From NCBI GenBank assembly GCA_963821715.1, contig CAWGET010000008.1, positions 62,001 to 126,000 of the forward strand: a DNA stretch of 64,000 nucleotides. The letters are read 5' to 3'. Positions 37,922 through 47,202 of the stretch are shown one piece after another. The stretch is from CAWGET01 sp963821715 (lineage in GTDB: Bacteria > Bacteroidota > Ignavibacteria > Ignavibacteriales > Melioribacteraceae). Each line of letters opens with the position of its first letter. Positions within the stretch are counted from its first letter, which is position 1. The notes below the pieces were generated by a model. That model worked only from the letters and a program-made list of their open reading frames with translations. It was not told the DNA's origin and made no database searches. Position numbers and translations under genes: made by a program.

Positions 37922-37952
37922 TTGAAACCCTTCTGAATTTTTCGTATATTTG
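37922..37952 (+). promoter_or_regulatory. Bacteroidota-type promoter for uvrD/pcrA
   Basis: TTG at 37922-37924 and TATATTTG at 37945-37952 are separated by 20 nt, matching the TTTG-N19-21-TAnnTTTG layout of Bacteroidota primary sigma promoters. Transcription would start near 37959, about 27 nt before the ATG. Confidence 0.6.
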
Positions 37953-37985
37953 CAAACTAAAATTAAAACCAGTTGGAAAAATCAC

Positions 37986-40160
37986 ATGTCATTACTAAAA
38001 ACCCTTAACGAAGCACAAAAAAATGCGGTAGAATACAATTCCGGCCCTCATATGATAGTTGCTGGCGCCGGTTCCGGTAAAACAAGAGTACTTACATACA
38101 AAATAGCTTATTTAATTCAGGAAGGTTTCGAACCATCTACAATTTTATCTTTGACGTTTACAAATAAAGCAGCAAAAGAGATGAAAACCCGTATCAAAGA
38201 ATTAATCGGTAAAAAAGCCGAAGGTCTTTGGATGGGGACTTTTCATTCAATTTTCGCAAGATTATTGAGAGCTGAAGCAAAAAAAATAAATTACGAACCA
38301 AATTTTTCAATTTACGATAAAGAGGATTCGGTTTCTCTCGTTGGAAGTATCATTTCGGAATATAATATAAACTTGGAAAATTTTAGTGCTAATTATGTTC
38401 ATTCGAGAATAAGCAATTTGAAAAATCAAATGGTTTATCCTGAAGATTTTAGGAACAATATTGCGGAAACAACTTACGATAAAAAATTAGCCGACGTTTA
38501 CGCGGAATATAATAAGCGTCTGCAAACTAATAACGCGATGGATTTTGACGATCTTCTGTTAAAGCCGATTGAACTTTTTAATAGCAGTCAGACCACTCTT
38601 CAAAAATATAGAAAACAATTTAAATATATTTTGGTAGATGAATATCAGGATACAAACCGCGCGCAGTATGAAATATTAAAAATGCTGGTAACTACAAGAA
38701 TTAAGATTTGCGTGGTTGGTGATGACGCTCAGAGCATCTATGGATGGCGGGGCGCCGATATTAAAAATATGCTCGATTTCGAAAAGGATTTTACTAAAAC
38801 CAAGGTATTCCGGCTTGAGCAAAATTACAGATCGACAAAACGTATTCTTGCAGCCGCCGATTCCGTTATCAAAAATAACGCAGAGCAAATTAAAAAAACT
38901 TTATGGACGGAAAATAACGACGGTGAACAGCTTGTAGTTATAAGATGTACAGATGAAAAAGATGAAGCGTATCAAATTGCAAAGCAGATTAAAAAAGAAA
39001 TATCCAGCAAGAAACTTTCTTTAAATGATATCGCGATCTTTTACAGGATCAATTCTCAATCCAGAGCGCTTGAAGATTCTCTCCGTCGTGAGCGGATTCC
39101 TTATAAAATAGTTGGCGGCGTTGAATTCTATAAACGTAAAGAGATTAAGGACATCATCGGATATTTGAGAGTTTTATCTAATCAGGAAGACGAGGAAAGT
39201 TTACTCCGTATTATGAATTATCCTCAACGCGGAATAGGCAATACATCAATTTCCAAAATGATCGCCTTCGCCAGAAAACAAGAAATTAGTTTATTCACAA
39301 CAATGGCAAGAGTGTTTGAAGTTATAGAAGTAAAAGAAAGAATTCAAAAAAATGTAAAACAGTTTAAGCTGTTTCTCGATAAATATATCGATTTGAAAGA
39401 TCAATTGTCCTTAGCCGAATTATCATCCGCGTTGGTTGACGAACTTGGAATTCTCAGAATGTATAAAGAAGAAAATACACCGGATTCTATTCAGCGGTAT
39501 GAAAACGTTCAGGAACTTTTGGCTGCGATTCAAGAATTTTCTAAAAATAACAAAGATGCTTCGATTGAAGATTTTCTTGGTGAAGTATCGTTGGTTGCCG
39601 GAATCGACAGTTATGAAGAAGAAGTAAATTCCGTAACGATGATGACCGTTCACAGCGCAAAAGGATTGGAATTTCCGGTAGTATTTGTAACAGGATTGGA
39701 AGAAGATATTTTCCCGCTTAACAGAAGATTTAATTCCGATACTTCGGCTGATGAGGAAAGAAGATTATTTTATGTTGCTGTTACAAGAGCTGAGCAAAAA
39801 GTTTTTTTAACTTATGCGCGCTCGCGTTACCGTTTTGGCGAAGTGGCATATCAAAGCAAATCCAGATTTTTAGAAGAAATTGATCCGGAAATGGTACACG
39901 AATTGAACGGAACCGCCAGCAAAAGAATGGGCCGAAAAAGAAAAAGTTATTATGATGAAATGTACCAGGAAAGCTATGACGATTTTGACCAGGAGAGGAG
40001 ATCGCTCCGCGTTGGCAGCAGAGTAAAGCACGATATGTTCGGCGAAGGAAAGATTTTACAAATAAGCGGAAACGGCGATATGCAGAAAGTCGCGGTTCAT
40101 TTTGATGAGCAGGGAACCAAAACTTTATTGACCAAATTCGCCAAATTGAATTTAGTTTAA
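37986..40160 (+). CDS. UvrD/PcrA-family DNA helicase
   Basis: Superfamily 1A 3'-5' helicase for repair and replication restart, 724 aa from ATG 37986. All motifs are present: Walker A AGAGSGKTRVL, SLTFTNKAAKEM, DEYQDTN, GDDAQSIYGWRGAD, RLEQNYRS, TVHSAKGLEFPVVFV and VAVTRAEQKV. The C-terminal ~45 residues (RVKHDMFGEGKILQISG) form the PcrA Tudor-like module that contacts RNA polymerase. The frame is open to a TTG at 37950, but that would lie inside the promoter. Confidence 0.95.
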   Translation: MSLLKTLNEAQKNAVEYNSGPHMIVAGAGSGKTRVLTYKIAYLIQEGFEPSTILSLTFTNKAAKEMKTRIKELIGKKAEGLWMGTFHSIFARLLRAEAKKINYEPNFSIYDKEDSVSLVGSIISEYNINLENFSANYVHSRISNLKNQMVYPEDFRNNIAETTYDKKLADVYAEYNKRLQTNNAMDFDDLLLKPIELFNSSQTTLQKYRKQFKYILVDEYQDTNRAQYEILKMLVTTRIKICVVGDDAQSIYGWRGADIKNMLDFEKDFTKTKVFRLEQNYRSTKRILAAADSVIKNNAEQIKKTLWTENNDGEQLVVIRCTDEKDEAYQIAKQIKKEISSKKLSLNDIAIFYRINSQSRALEDSLRRERIPYKIVGGVEFYKRKEIKDIIGYLRVLSNQEDEESLLRIMNYPQRGIGNTSISKMIAFARKQEISLFTTMARVFEVIEVKERIQKNVKQFKLFLDKYIDLKDQLSLAELSSALVDELGILRMYKEENTPDSIQRYENVQELLAAIQEFSKNNKDASIEDFLGEVSLVAGIDSYEEEVNSVTMMTVHSAKGLEFPVVFVTGLEEDIFPLNRRFNSDTSADEERRLFYVAVTRAEQKVFLTYARSRYRFGEVAYQSKSRFLEEIDPEMVHELNGTASKRMGRKRKSYYDEMYQESYDDFDQERRSLRVGSRVKHDMFGEGKILQISGNGDMQKVAVHFDEQGTKTLLTKFAKLNLV

Positions 40161-40181
40161 TAAAATCTAAATCAAAAAATT

Positions 40182-40217
40182 AAAAGGATAAGCCGATTCC
40201 GGCTTGTCCTTTTTTTT
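40182..40217 (+). terminator. Rho-independent terminator of uvrD
   Basis: AAAAGGATAAGCCG (40182-40195) pairs with CGGCTTGTCCTTTT (40200-40213) around a 4-nt loop, with one mismatch, followed by a run of Ts to 40217. It starts 21 nt after the stop codon. Confidence 0.9.
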
Positions 40218-40478
40218 GCCATATCAACGGCGTAATTAATATATTAAACTTAACTGTCAGTCGATACGGATTGTAAATTTGCATTTTATACTGTGACTTT
40301 TCTCAAAGTAAAATCAAACCTCAAAGGGCGCAAAGAAGAGAAGGGAACGAAATCCTTTAATATTATTTTTTCTTTTATTCCAATAATGGAACTCCGATTC
40401 AGCGTATTAAACTGATTTAATCTTTTGTCTAATCCTTTTATTCAATTCTCTTGTTTAATTCCTTCGTTCAATGTTTTC
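40218..40478. other. Intergenic stretch with no recognised feature
   Basis: About 260 nt between the uvrD terminator and the convergent symporter gene. I see no ORF, RNA gene or clear repeat. A fragment CAAAGGGCGCAAAGAAGAG near 40323 looks like decayed repeat sequence. Confidence 0.5.
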
Positions 40479-41861
40479 TCAAAACCATTCCAAAATTTTT
40501 GTAAGCAAACCCAAAGATTGAAGCAAAACTAAAAAGATTAAAACGGGTGAAATATACCTTATTAAAAATTTCCAGACTTTAATTTGCCAAAAGCTTTTTT
40601 GGAATAAATTTTCCGCACCGTCTTTAAGATTAAGAAGCACTTTATCGAATCCCCAAACCCAGGCTGCAAAAATGGAGATCAATAATCCGCCCAGAGGAAG
40701 CAGAATATTTGATGCTATAAAATCTACAAAATCGAAAAAATTTAATCCGAAAAGGTGAAAGTCTGACATCAAATTAAAGGATAAAGCGCTTGGAACGCCT
40801 ACCGCGAAAGCCACAATTCCAAATACGAGAACGGCCTTATGACGTTTCCAGCCCCGTTCATCCACAAAATAAGCCACGATAACTTCCAGCAATGAAATAG
40901 ACGAAGTCAATGCGGCGATTGTTAAAAGCGCGAAAAATAAAATCGAAAAAATAAAGCCTGCCGGCATCTTAGTAAAAACAACCGGTAGAGTTTGAAATAT
41001 AAGTCCCGGTCCGGCAGCCGGATCTAGACCTGTTGCGAATACAGATGTAAAAATTGCAATTCCTGCAAGTAACGCTATAACTGTATCGAGAATTACAATT
41101 TGCAGTGTTGCTGCGGGAATATTGTCTTCTTTGGACATATAACTTCCGTAAGTCATCATCGCACCCATTCCCAAACTAAGCGTAAAAAAAGCATGACCCA
41201 AAGCTACAAGAACTGAATAACCATTTAACTTACTCCAGTCGGGATCGAAGAGAAAAGACATTCCTTTATCAGCTCCGGTTAAAGTTAATCCCTTAATGGT
41301 AAGAATCAGGAGTAGAATAAAAAGCAAAGGCATTAAAATTTTGCTTCCGCGCTCAATTCCGTTTTTTATTCCCGCATATACAATTAATGCGGTGGCAACC
41401 ATAAAAAGAAAATGAAAGCCGACGATCCAATAAACATTGGAAACGAGAGCGCCGAAATGCTCCTGGGAAGCCTGAGGAGTCGGGAAATCATAAAATGCAC
41501 CTCGAAGTGCTTCGACGATATAACCGGTAGACCAACCCGCTACGACTGCGTAAAATGATAGAATGAGAAAACCCGCTATTACTCCCATTGCTCCGACAGA
41601 AGTCCAAATTTTGGATTTGCTCAATTTTTTGAATGCGCCAACCGGATTTCTCTGGGTAGTTCTGCCGATTAGAACTTCGGCGATTAAAACCGGAAGTCCT
41701 ATAATGGCAATACAAATTAAATAAACGAAAATAAAAGCCGCGCCGCCGTTTTCTCCTGCTATGTAAGGGAATTTCCAAATATTTCCAAGCCCGATTGCCG
41801 AACCTGCCGCAGCTAAAATAAACCCGATTCTCGAGCCCCAATGTTCCCGGTTTTGATCCAT
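40479..41861 (-). CDS. Sodium:neurotransmitter symporter family (SNF) transporter
   Basis: About 460 aa with 11-12 helices. The start WGSRIGFILAAAGSAIGLGN and FPYIAGENGGAAFIFVYL are the Na+-binding TM1 and TM2 of LeuT-type symporters. It probably takes up amino acids with sodium. I chose ATG 41861 (MDQNREHW) over an in-frame TTG three codons earlier. It is transcribed alone, converging on uvrD. Confidence 0.93.
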   Translation of the reverse strand: MDQNREHWGSRIGFILAAAGSAIGLGNIWKFPYIAGENGGAAFIFVYLICIAIIGLPVLIAEVLIGRTTQRNPVGAFKKLSKSKIWTSVGAMGVIAGFLILSFYAVVAGWSTGYIVEALRGAFYDFPTPQASQEHFGALVSNVYWIVGFHFLFMVATALIVYAGIKNGIERGSKILMPLLFILLLILTIKGLTLTGADKGMSFLFDPDWSKLNGYSVLVALGHAFFTLSLGMGAMMTYGSYMSKEDNIPAATLQIVILDTVIALLAGIAIFTSVFATGLDPAAGPGLIFQTLPVVFTKMPAGFIFSILFFALLTIAALTSSISLLEVIVAYFVDERGWKRHKAVLVFGIVAFAVGVPSALSFNLMSDFHLFGLNFFDFVDFIASNILLPLGGLLISIFAAWVWGFDKVLLNLKDGAENLFQKSFWQIKVWKFLIRYISPVLIFLVLLQSLGLLTKILEWF

Positions 41862-41971
41862 ATTCTGCAACGTTATTTTGAATGAAAGCGATTCAAATAT
41901 CCGACATATACTTTAGAATTGCAAATATTTAAAACAGAGGAGAGCGATCACGTTCTTCTTTGACCTGTGAC

Positions 41972-42745
41972 CTATTCAAATATATCGTCAAAAAACATTT
42001 TCATAGCTTCCCAGCTTCTTTTTGCCGCGCGTTCGTTGTAAGCGACTCCGGTTGAAGGATCGTCTCCCGATTTTGGATTTGTAAAACTATGAACAGCGTC
42101 GGAATAAAAATTCATCTGCCATTTTACGTTTGCGGAATCCATTTCTTCCATAAAATTATGAACCTGTTCCTGCGGAACGTGCGGATCGTCGGCGCCGTGT
42201 AAAACCAAAACCTGCGCTTTTACATTTTTAGTTTGATCAGGATTCGGTGTATCGAGATTTCCGTGAAAACTGACAACTCCGTCAACGTCCGCTCCGCTTC
42301 TCGCCAATTCCAAAACTACTCCGCCTCCGAAGCAATATCCGATTGCGGCGATATTCTCATTTTCTACTAAATCAAACTCTCTTATTTTATCAACAGCCGC
42401 ATTTATTCTCGCCCTCATTAATTCGCGGTCGCTTCTGTATTTGCCCGCCAGTTTTCCCGCTTCTTCATTGTTTGTTGCGCGGTTTCCTTTGCCGTAAATG
42501 TCGGCGGCAAACGCGAAATAGCCGAGTTCTGCTAACTCTTCCGCCCGCATCTTTGCATACTCGTTAAGTCCATACCATTCGTGAACCACAATCACACCGG
42601 GACGTTTTTCCGATGAAGTAGAATCATATGCGGCAAATCCTTCCAATAATGTATCGCCTTGCTGATATTCTACTGTTTCTGTTTTAATTTGAGCAAATGT
42701 TGTTAACGAGAAAATTATTAGAGATAAAGAGATTAATTTTTTCAT
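41972..42745 (-). CDS. Exported dienelactone hydrolase family protein
   Basis: 257 aa with a signal peptide (ISLSLIIFSLTTFAQ). The alpha/beta hydrolase has the cysteine nucleophile in IGYCFGGGVV, aspartate in GADDPHVP and histidine in AVHSFTNP, the Cys-Asp-His triad of dienelactone hydrolases. The segment VVHEWYGLNEYAKMRAEELA is also typical. Being exported, it may act on esters in the periplasm. It is divergent from msrB. Confidence 0.92.
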   Translation of the reverse strand: MKKLISLSLIIFSLTTFAQIKTETVEYQQGDTLLEGFAAYDSTSSEKRPGVIVVHEWYGLNEYAKMRAEELAELGYFAFAADIYGKGNRATNNEEAGKLAGKYRSDRELMRARINAAVDKIREFDLVENENIAAIGYCFGGGVVLELARSGADVDGVVSFHGNLDTPNPDQTKNVKAQVLVLHGADDPHVPQEQVHNFMEEMDSANVKWQMNFYSDAVHSFTNPKSGDDPSTGVAYNERAAKRSWEAMKMFFDDIFE

Positions 42746-42811
42746 AGAATTGTACTCCGATATTTACTATTCTTATTAAGACACTATATCATTTAATATA
42801 AGAATATAAAA

Positions 42812-43405
42812 ATGAAATTATCAATAAGAAAATATCCTGCCGCGCTTTTTCTTTTTGTAAGCGTTCTTGGAACTTTGGGTATTATATTATCCGGAAGCGC
42901 GACTTCCGGAGAAAACGACCAGGTAAAAGAAGATTCATCAAAAAAAGAAAATCAAGAATTAACAGGAGATTGTTCAATGCCGACGAAAATTTTTAAAACA
43001 GACGAAGAATGGAAAAAAGAACTGGGCGAAGAAAAATATCGTATCGTAAGAAAGAAGGGAACTGAACGTCCTTTCACAGGAAAATATTTAAACAATAAAG
43101 AAAAAGGTGTTTACAAATGTGTAGCTTGCGGCGAAGAATTATTTTCTTCCGAAACTAAATATGAATCAGGCTCCGGCTGGCCCAGCTTTTACGCTCCTTT
43201 AGATGAAGGAAATGTTGATGAAAAAGATGACAACAGTTTATTTATGAAACGTACGGAAATTGTCTGCAGCAATTGCGGCGCGCATCTTGGTCATGTATTT
43301 GAAGACGGACCTCAGCCGACAGGTTTACGCTACTGCGTTAATTCGGCTTCGTTAGATTTCGATAAGAAAGTAGATGCAGCAAAATTAAAATCTGTAAAGA
43401 AATAG
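42812..43405 (+). CDS. msrB: Peptide-methionine (R)-S-oxide reductase MsrB, membrane-anchored or exported
   Basis: Reduces methionine-R-sulfoxide in proteins. An N-terminal hydrophobic stretch (ALFLFVSVLGTLGIILSGSA) directs it to the envelope. The MsrB domain (residues ~65-195) has the zinc cysteines in CVACGEELF and CSNCGAHLGHVFEDG and the catalytic cysteine in GLRYCVNSASLDF. At 197 aa it is a normal exported form and probably repairs oxidised envelope proteins. Confidence 0.95.
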   Translation: MKLSIRKYPAALFLFVSVLGTLGIILSGSATSGENDQVKEDSSKKENQELTGDCSMPTKIFKTDEEWKKELGEEKYRIVRKKGTERPFTGKYLNNKEKGVYKCVACGEELFSSETKYESGSGWPSFYAPLDEGNVDEKDDNSLFMKRTEIVCSNCGAHLGHVFEDGPQPTGLRYCVNSASLDFDKKVDAAKLKSVKK

Positions 43406-43423
43406 TAAATTTATTGAGTAAAT

Positions 43424-43461
43424 AAAACGGACGATACCGGTAATCTATTTTATCCCGTTTT
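43424..43461 (+). terminator. Weak terminator-like hairpin after msrB
   Basis: AAAACGG (43424-43430) can pair with CCGTTTT (43455-43461) over a 24-nt loop, with a T-rich tail. It lies between two convergent genes. Confidence 0.35.
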
Positions 43462-43471
43462 TAATTATTTT

Positions 43472-43499
43472 TGACATTTGACCTCTGACGTCTGACTTT
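43472..43499. repeat. Four TGACnnn heptamers
   Basis: TGACATT, TGACCTC, TGACGTC and TGACTTT run in exact 7-bp register, the last covering the radical SAM stop codon. A related run GTCAAAT, GTCAAAC, GTCAGAT is at 52271-52291. Confidence 0.6.
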
Positions 43500-44436
43500 A
43501 AGTTCTCACTTTGTAAAATACTCCCCGCGTTTTTTTCTGAGGAAGTAAAATATTTTTCTTTACCAACTCGTTCACTGTTCGGAGAATTTCTTTTGAACTT
43601 ATTCCGAGAGAGTTTGAGAGATCATCAATTGTGCAGGGTCTGCGCTGCAGTGTTCCGATTATCTTTTGCGATAAATCTTGGTCTTCTTTTTGCGCGATAT
43701 TTTTACGCTTGTATTTTGCGATTATCTCCGCATTCATCGGTTTGAAAAATTCCGCAATTTCTTTCATCCGTTCTTCCGGAACAGATTCGACCCATTCTTC
43801 CGTTCCGGGACGATCGAGCGAATTGAGCTGGACTAAATTCGGTTTTATTTTTTCGAGAGCTGTTTTTAGATTTCGCAATTCTTCTTCTGTATCGTTCAAA
43901 TTTTTAATGATGAAAATTTCTAACCAAATTTCATTTTTAAATTCTTCGCGCAATTTGATTAATCCGTTTATTACATCATCTATTAAAATTGTTTTTAAAG
44001 GACGATTAATTTTTTCGAATACTCTTTGCGAAGCGGCGTCGAGAGAGGGGAGAATTAAATCGGATTGCAAAATTTCTCTTCTTACTTCTTCTTGGTTAAA
44101 CAGAGTGCCGTTTGTTATCAGCGCAATTTTATATTGAGGATAATTAATTTTTAGATGAGAAATAATTTTACCTATTCCGGAATTTAAAGTCGGTTCTCCG
44201 GCGCCGGAAAAAGTGATGAAATCAAGATTCGGTTTTTCCGAGAGGAATGCGTCCAACTCTTGTATTATTTCTTCCGAAGAAATATATTCTTTTCTTTCAT
44301 CGGTTAGAATTGTTGTTTTTCCCACTTCGCAGTAAATGCAATCCAAGCTGCAGGTTTTGAAAGGCACGAGATCGACGCCCAAAGAAATTCCCAGCCTCCT
44401 CGAAGGAACGGGACCGAATAGATATTTATAGTTCAT
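43498..44436 (-). CDS. Radical SAM protein with C-terminal winged-helix domain
   Basis: 312 aa. The start FGPVPSRRLGISLGVDLVPF and CSLDCIYCEVGKT (CxxxCxxC) define the radical SAM [4Fe-4S] site, and TFSGAGEPTLN is the glycine-rich SAM motif. The last ~60 residues (RRPCTIDDLSNSLGISSKEI) look like a winged helix. This matches a widespread uncharacterised radical SAM family. The substrate is unknown; no precursor peptide is adjacent. Confidence 0.9.
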   Translation of the reverse strand: MNYKYLFGPVPSRRLGISLGVDLVPFKTCSLDCIYCEVGKTTILTDERKEYISSEEIIQELDAFLSEKPNLDFITFSGAGEPTLNSGIGKIISHLKINYPQYKIALITNGTLFNQEEVRREILQSDLILPSLDAASQRVFEKINRPLKTILIDDVINGLIKLREEFKNEIWLEIFIIKNLNDTEEELRNLKTALEKIKPNLVQLNSLDRPGTEEWVESVPEERMKEIAEFFKPMNAEIIAKYKRKNIAQKEDQDLSQKIIGTLQRRPCTIDDLSNSLGISSKEILRTVNELVKKNILLPQKKTRGVFYKVRT

Positions 44437-44593
44437 AATTGGTTTATTCTTTAAGAAATAGATTTATTAATTTAAACTTATTCAAAATAAATTTAAATAA
44501 AGATGGTAAACGATAAATTTTGTTAAGAAATTATCCGCTTTCTATTTTGTTTCGAGTTGATATTTACATCGGCTAAAAGAAAGGCGCAAATTT

Positions 44594-45508
44594 TCAAAAA
44601 GTGTTTGATTGTTTTTTAATATTCAATCGAGTTACTTTTAGAATACTAAATACCAAAACAATCACTCCAATCCACTGCACAAAATCCAAAATATTTTTTC
44701 TGATTACATATTCTAAAATAACCGCCGTTAAAGGAAAAGCCAATTCCGCGATTGTGGAAACGGAAGCTGCCGTTCTTTTTAATCCATAATAATATATAAA
44801 AATTGCCGGACCTCCCGTTGTAAAAGCGATAATTAAGAACACCATTATTTGCCTGGTGGAAATCATATTGACGGAACTAAATTCGCCTAAGCTAATAACA
44901 ATTATCATCATAATAAAAGTAGTTATAAAAAAACGGAGATATGTTCCCATCTCGAAACTAACATTCTTTAAGGCGCGTTTGCTTAAAATCGTAGAAAAGG
45001 CAAAACTAAAAGCGGCGAGAAGAGAAAATGCTGCGGCCACCAAGGTTTTATCTCCGGTATTGAAATGTGGTACGCGCAAACCGAATGTCATAAAATATGC
45101 ACCGACGATTGCCAGTGCGGCCCAAAAGAAAAATCTTTTTGAAAGTCGTTCACGTAAAATAACAGCTGCTAAAATAAGCGCGAAAACCGGCTGCAGTTTT
45201 TGTATCAGAATTACGATTGAAAGATTTACAAAATTAACATAGAAAAGAGCTTTGGTTATTGCCATCGTTCCGATAGCTCCTCCGAATAAGGCGACTCCGG
45301 CGAATACAAGCCAATCAATGGATTTAAGAGATTTTAATTCTTTGGAATTTTTAATAAGTATCGGAGATAAATAAATTGCAACGATAGCGCTTTCAATAAA
45401 AACCACAAGGGCTACCGGAAGAGAATAGAGAGAAGGACGCAGAACAATCCCGTCAATTCCCCATAACATTGCGGCTAAAATAATAAATATCGGGGCGAAT
45501 CTGTTCAT
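44594..45508 (-). CDS. EamA/DMT-family transporter
   Basis: About 304 aa with ten helices in two EamA repeats, typical of the drug/metabolite transporter superfamily (RhaT/YdcZ style). The segments AAMLWGIDGIVLRP and LQPVFALILAAVILRERLS are characteristic. The start is the ATG at 45508; the codon before it is a TTG. The substrate is unknown. It is preceded by the terminator of the next operon. Confidence 0.9.
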   Translation of the reverse strand: MNRFAPIFIILAAMLWGIDGIVLRPSLYSLPVALVVFIESAIVAIYLSPILIKNSKELKSLKSIDWLVFAGVALFGGAIGTMAITKALFYVNFVNLSIVILIQKLQPVFALILAAVILRERLSKRFFFWAALAIVGAYFMTFGLRVPHFNTGDKTLVAAAFSLLAAFSFAFSTILSKRALKNVSFEMGTYLRFFITTFIMMIIVISLGEFSSVNMISTRQIMVFLIIAFTTGGPAIFIYYYGLKRTAASVSTIAELAFPLTAVILEYVIRKNILDFVQWIGVIVLVFSILKVTRLNIKKQSNTF

Positions 45509-45551
45509 CAAAAATAATTTTTAGGTGAAACATAACATATTGGTGGATAAT

Positions 45552-45583
45552 AAAAAAGCCGCGATAAAATCTTACCGCGGCTT
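45552..45583 (-). terminator. Rho-independent terminator of the lipoprotein operon
   Basis: On the minus strand AAGCCGCG and CGCGGCTT (45576-45583 and 45556-45563) form a perfect 8-bp stem with a 12-nt loop, followed by a T-run. It lies about 20 nt after the PEGA lipoprotein stop. Confidence 0.9.
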
Positions 45584-45604
45584 CAATGAAAAATATTTCA
45601 CGAC

Positions 45605-46363
45605 TTAGAATCTTTGGTCGCCCTCATTTTCATTATAAATCCATTCAACATCAAGCCATCTTGGATCTCCAGGACCATTACCTCCTCCGGAACCAACTAT
45701 TTTAATTTTAGAGTAATGACCGTCTTGATCGAATAAGAAATAATAGTTTGCCGCGTCTTCAGGCATATTAGTTACCCAATTGTTAGGAGTATTAACAACC
45801 GGAGAGTCTTCCTCATTATAAAGATCCTGCGAGCCGCCTTCATAAAAGAATGTAGTCCGCGTCATATTCGGATGTTCTTCGGCGCTTGAAACGAGATAGC
45901 CGAGTTCCGTAGAGAAATAAATATCCACAGAATCTTTGTCGTTGCCTGAAATACCAAAAGCATTACCGCTTGAAAGATCAATTCCACTCGGCTGGCCAAC
46001 AGTCGTTCCCAGAGTTTCATAAATTCTTTGCGGACCATACTCTGTTGTGTTGAATACCTGAACGAGCTGCGCCGTAACCGTTGAAGTAAGATTCTCATTT
46101 ACGGTAACCGTCATCGTTGTATCCACATAACCTTCTAATTCAAGGCGTACCTCGTGAACGCCGGTTTCCATTTCGGTAAAAGTATAATCTGTCAAAAATC
46201 CCGAGTCTTCACCATCGATATAAATCGTTGCACCGTCGGGCACGGAAATAACCGATAGCGTTCCGTAAGCCGGAGGATTAACGATGTTATTATCTTCGCT
46301 GCACGATACAAATAGCACGGTCGAGAAAATTAACATCGATAGAAATATCAAAAATCTTTTCAT
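45605..46363 (-). CDS. PEGA-domain lipoprotein
   Basis: 252 aa. The lipobox is in STVLFVSCSEDN. A PEGA domain follows at residues ~35-105: TLSVISVPDGATIYIDGEDSG, then GVHEVRLELEGYVD. The rest has no recognised fold. PEGA repeats are surface modules thought to mediate binding. It is co-transcribed with the lipoprotein gene 14 nt upstream and ends at a strong terminator. Confidence 0.88.
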   Translation of the reverse strand: MKRFLIFLSMLIFSTVLFVSCSEDNNIVNPPAYGTLSVISVPDGATIYIDGEDSGFLTDYTFTEMETGVHEVRLELEGYVDTTMTVTVNENLTSTVTAQLVQVFNTTEYGPQRIYETLGTTVGQPSGIDLSSGNAFGISGNDKDSVDIYFSTELGYLVSSAEEHPNMTRTTFFYEGGSQDLYNEEDSPVVNTPNNWVTNMPEDAANYYFLFDQDGHYSKIKIVGSGGGNGPGDPRWLDVEWIYNENEGDQRF

Positions 46364-46377
46364 TATGTTCTCCTTGA

Positions 46378-46875
46378 TTATTTTTTAGTTAAAGTAAAAC
46401 TATAATTCGAATTATCGGTTTTCATTGTAAAAGTACCGTTCATCTTAGACATATCGTCGGATAATTTACCGGAATATGTTCCGGCAAATCTTCCGCTCTG
46501 CGTATCCCGCATGGTAAAAGTTTTTTGCTCTTTATCGAACGAACCGGCGACAGGCTTTACCAGTTGGTCGTGATAGTTGACGGATATTTCGCCTTGAAAT
46601 TCATTTCCGGTTTGACTTGTAATCTTTAAGGTAGCATTTCTCGAATCAAAAGTGCCAGACCATGCCCCTTCAAACTGATTCCCTTTTTTACTTAAAGTTT
46701 TTGATGTATCTGCCTCTAAGGTATCGGCTGTATTATTTACATCGATTTTTTTCACCACATCATTATTATCATTGCGGACTTCTTTGTCGTCGGAGCTATC
46801 GCAAGAGGTAAGGAATATAGTGAAAGCAAACAATACAAAAAATATCTGTAAACTTGTAATTTTTACAAATTTCAT
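46378..46875 (-). CDS. Small lipoprotein of unknown function
   Basis: 165 aa. A signal peptide ends in the lipobox FLTSCDSSD. A linker of ~45 polar residues is followed by a compact beta-rich domain (GAWSGTFDSRNATLKITSQ, GRFAGTYSGKLSDDMSKMNG). No family is recognised with confidence; the domain looks like a small barrel found in many Bacteroidota lipoproteins. It heads the two-gene lipoprotein operon. Confidence 0.8.
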   Translation of the reverse strand: MKFVKITSLQIFFVLFAFTIFLTSCDSSDDKEVRNDNNDVVKKIDVNNTADTLEADTSKTLSKKGNQFEGAWSGTFDSRNATLKITSQTGNEFQGEISVNYHDQLVKPVAGSFDKEQKTFTMRDTQSGRFAGTYSGKLSDDMSKMNGTFTMKTDNSNYSFTLTKK

Positions 46876-47202
46876 CTTTCTCTCCTAAAAATATTTTGGT
46901 TTTTTCTTTGTGCCCTAAAGGAAATATAATAAAAATTTTCCTTAATACAAGAAATCCTTTTGTGACGTACCTCAAAAAAAAATTAAAAAAATCCGTATTT
47001 CTTTGGATTTTGGTTTAATTTTTTTAAAATTAAATCTTTAATCTTAATTAAAAATGTATTCACCAAAAATCAGGAACAAAAAGTTTTATGAAGGTAAGAA
47101 ACTTCTACTTTCAAAAATTGAATCTTCTCTTGCTTCGACACTGTCCGGATCACTAACCAGTAATTCTTTCCCTATCTTTTTAAATTTCAACAGGAGTAAT
47201 AT
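46876..47202. other. Divergent intergenic region, no recognised gene
   Basis: 327 nt of AT-rich sequence between the lipoprotein operon and glmS. A ribosome site ACAGGAG precedes glmS. TATCTTTT at 47174 is one base from TAnnTTTG and could be the glmS promoter. I see no RNA gene or glmS ribozyme core. Confidence 0.4.

Noticed and set aside
46876..47202. glmS ribozyme or riboswitch
   Set aside because: No recognisable catalytic core; the ribozyme is mainly known from Firmicutes.
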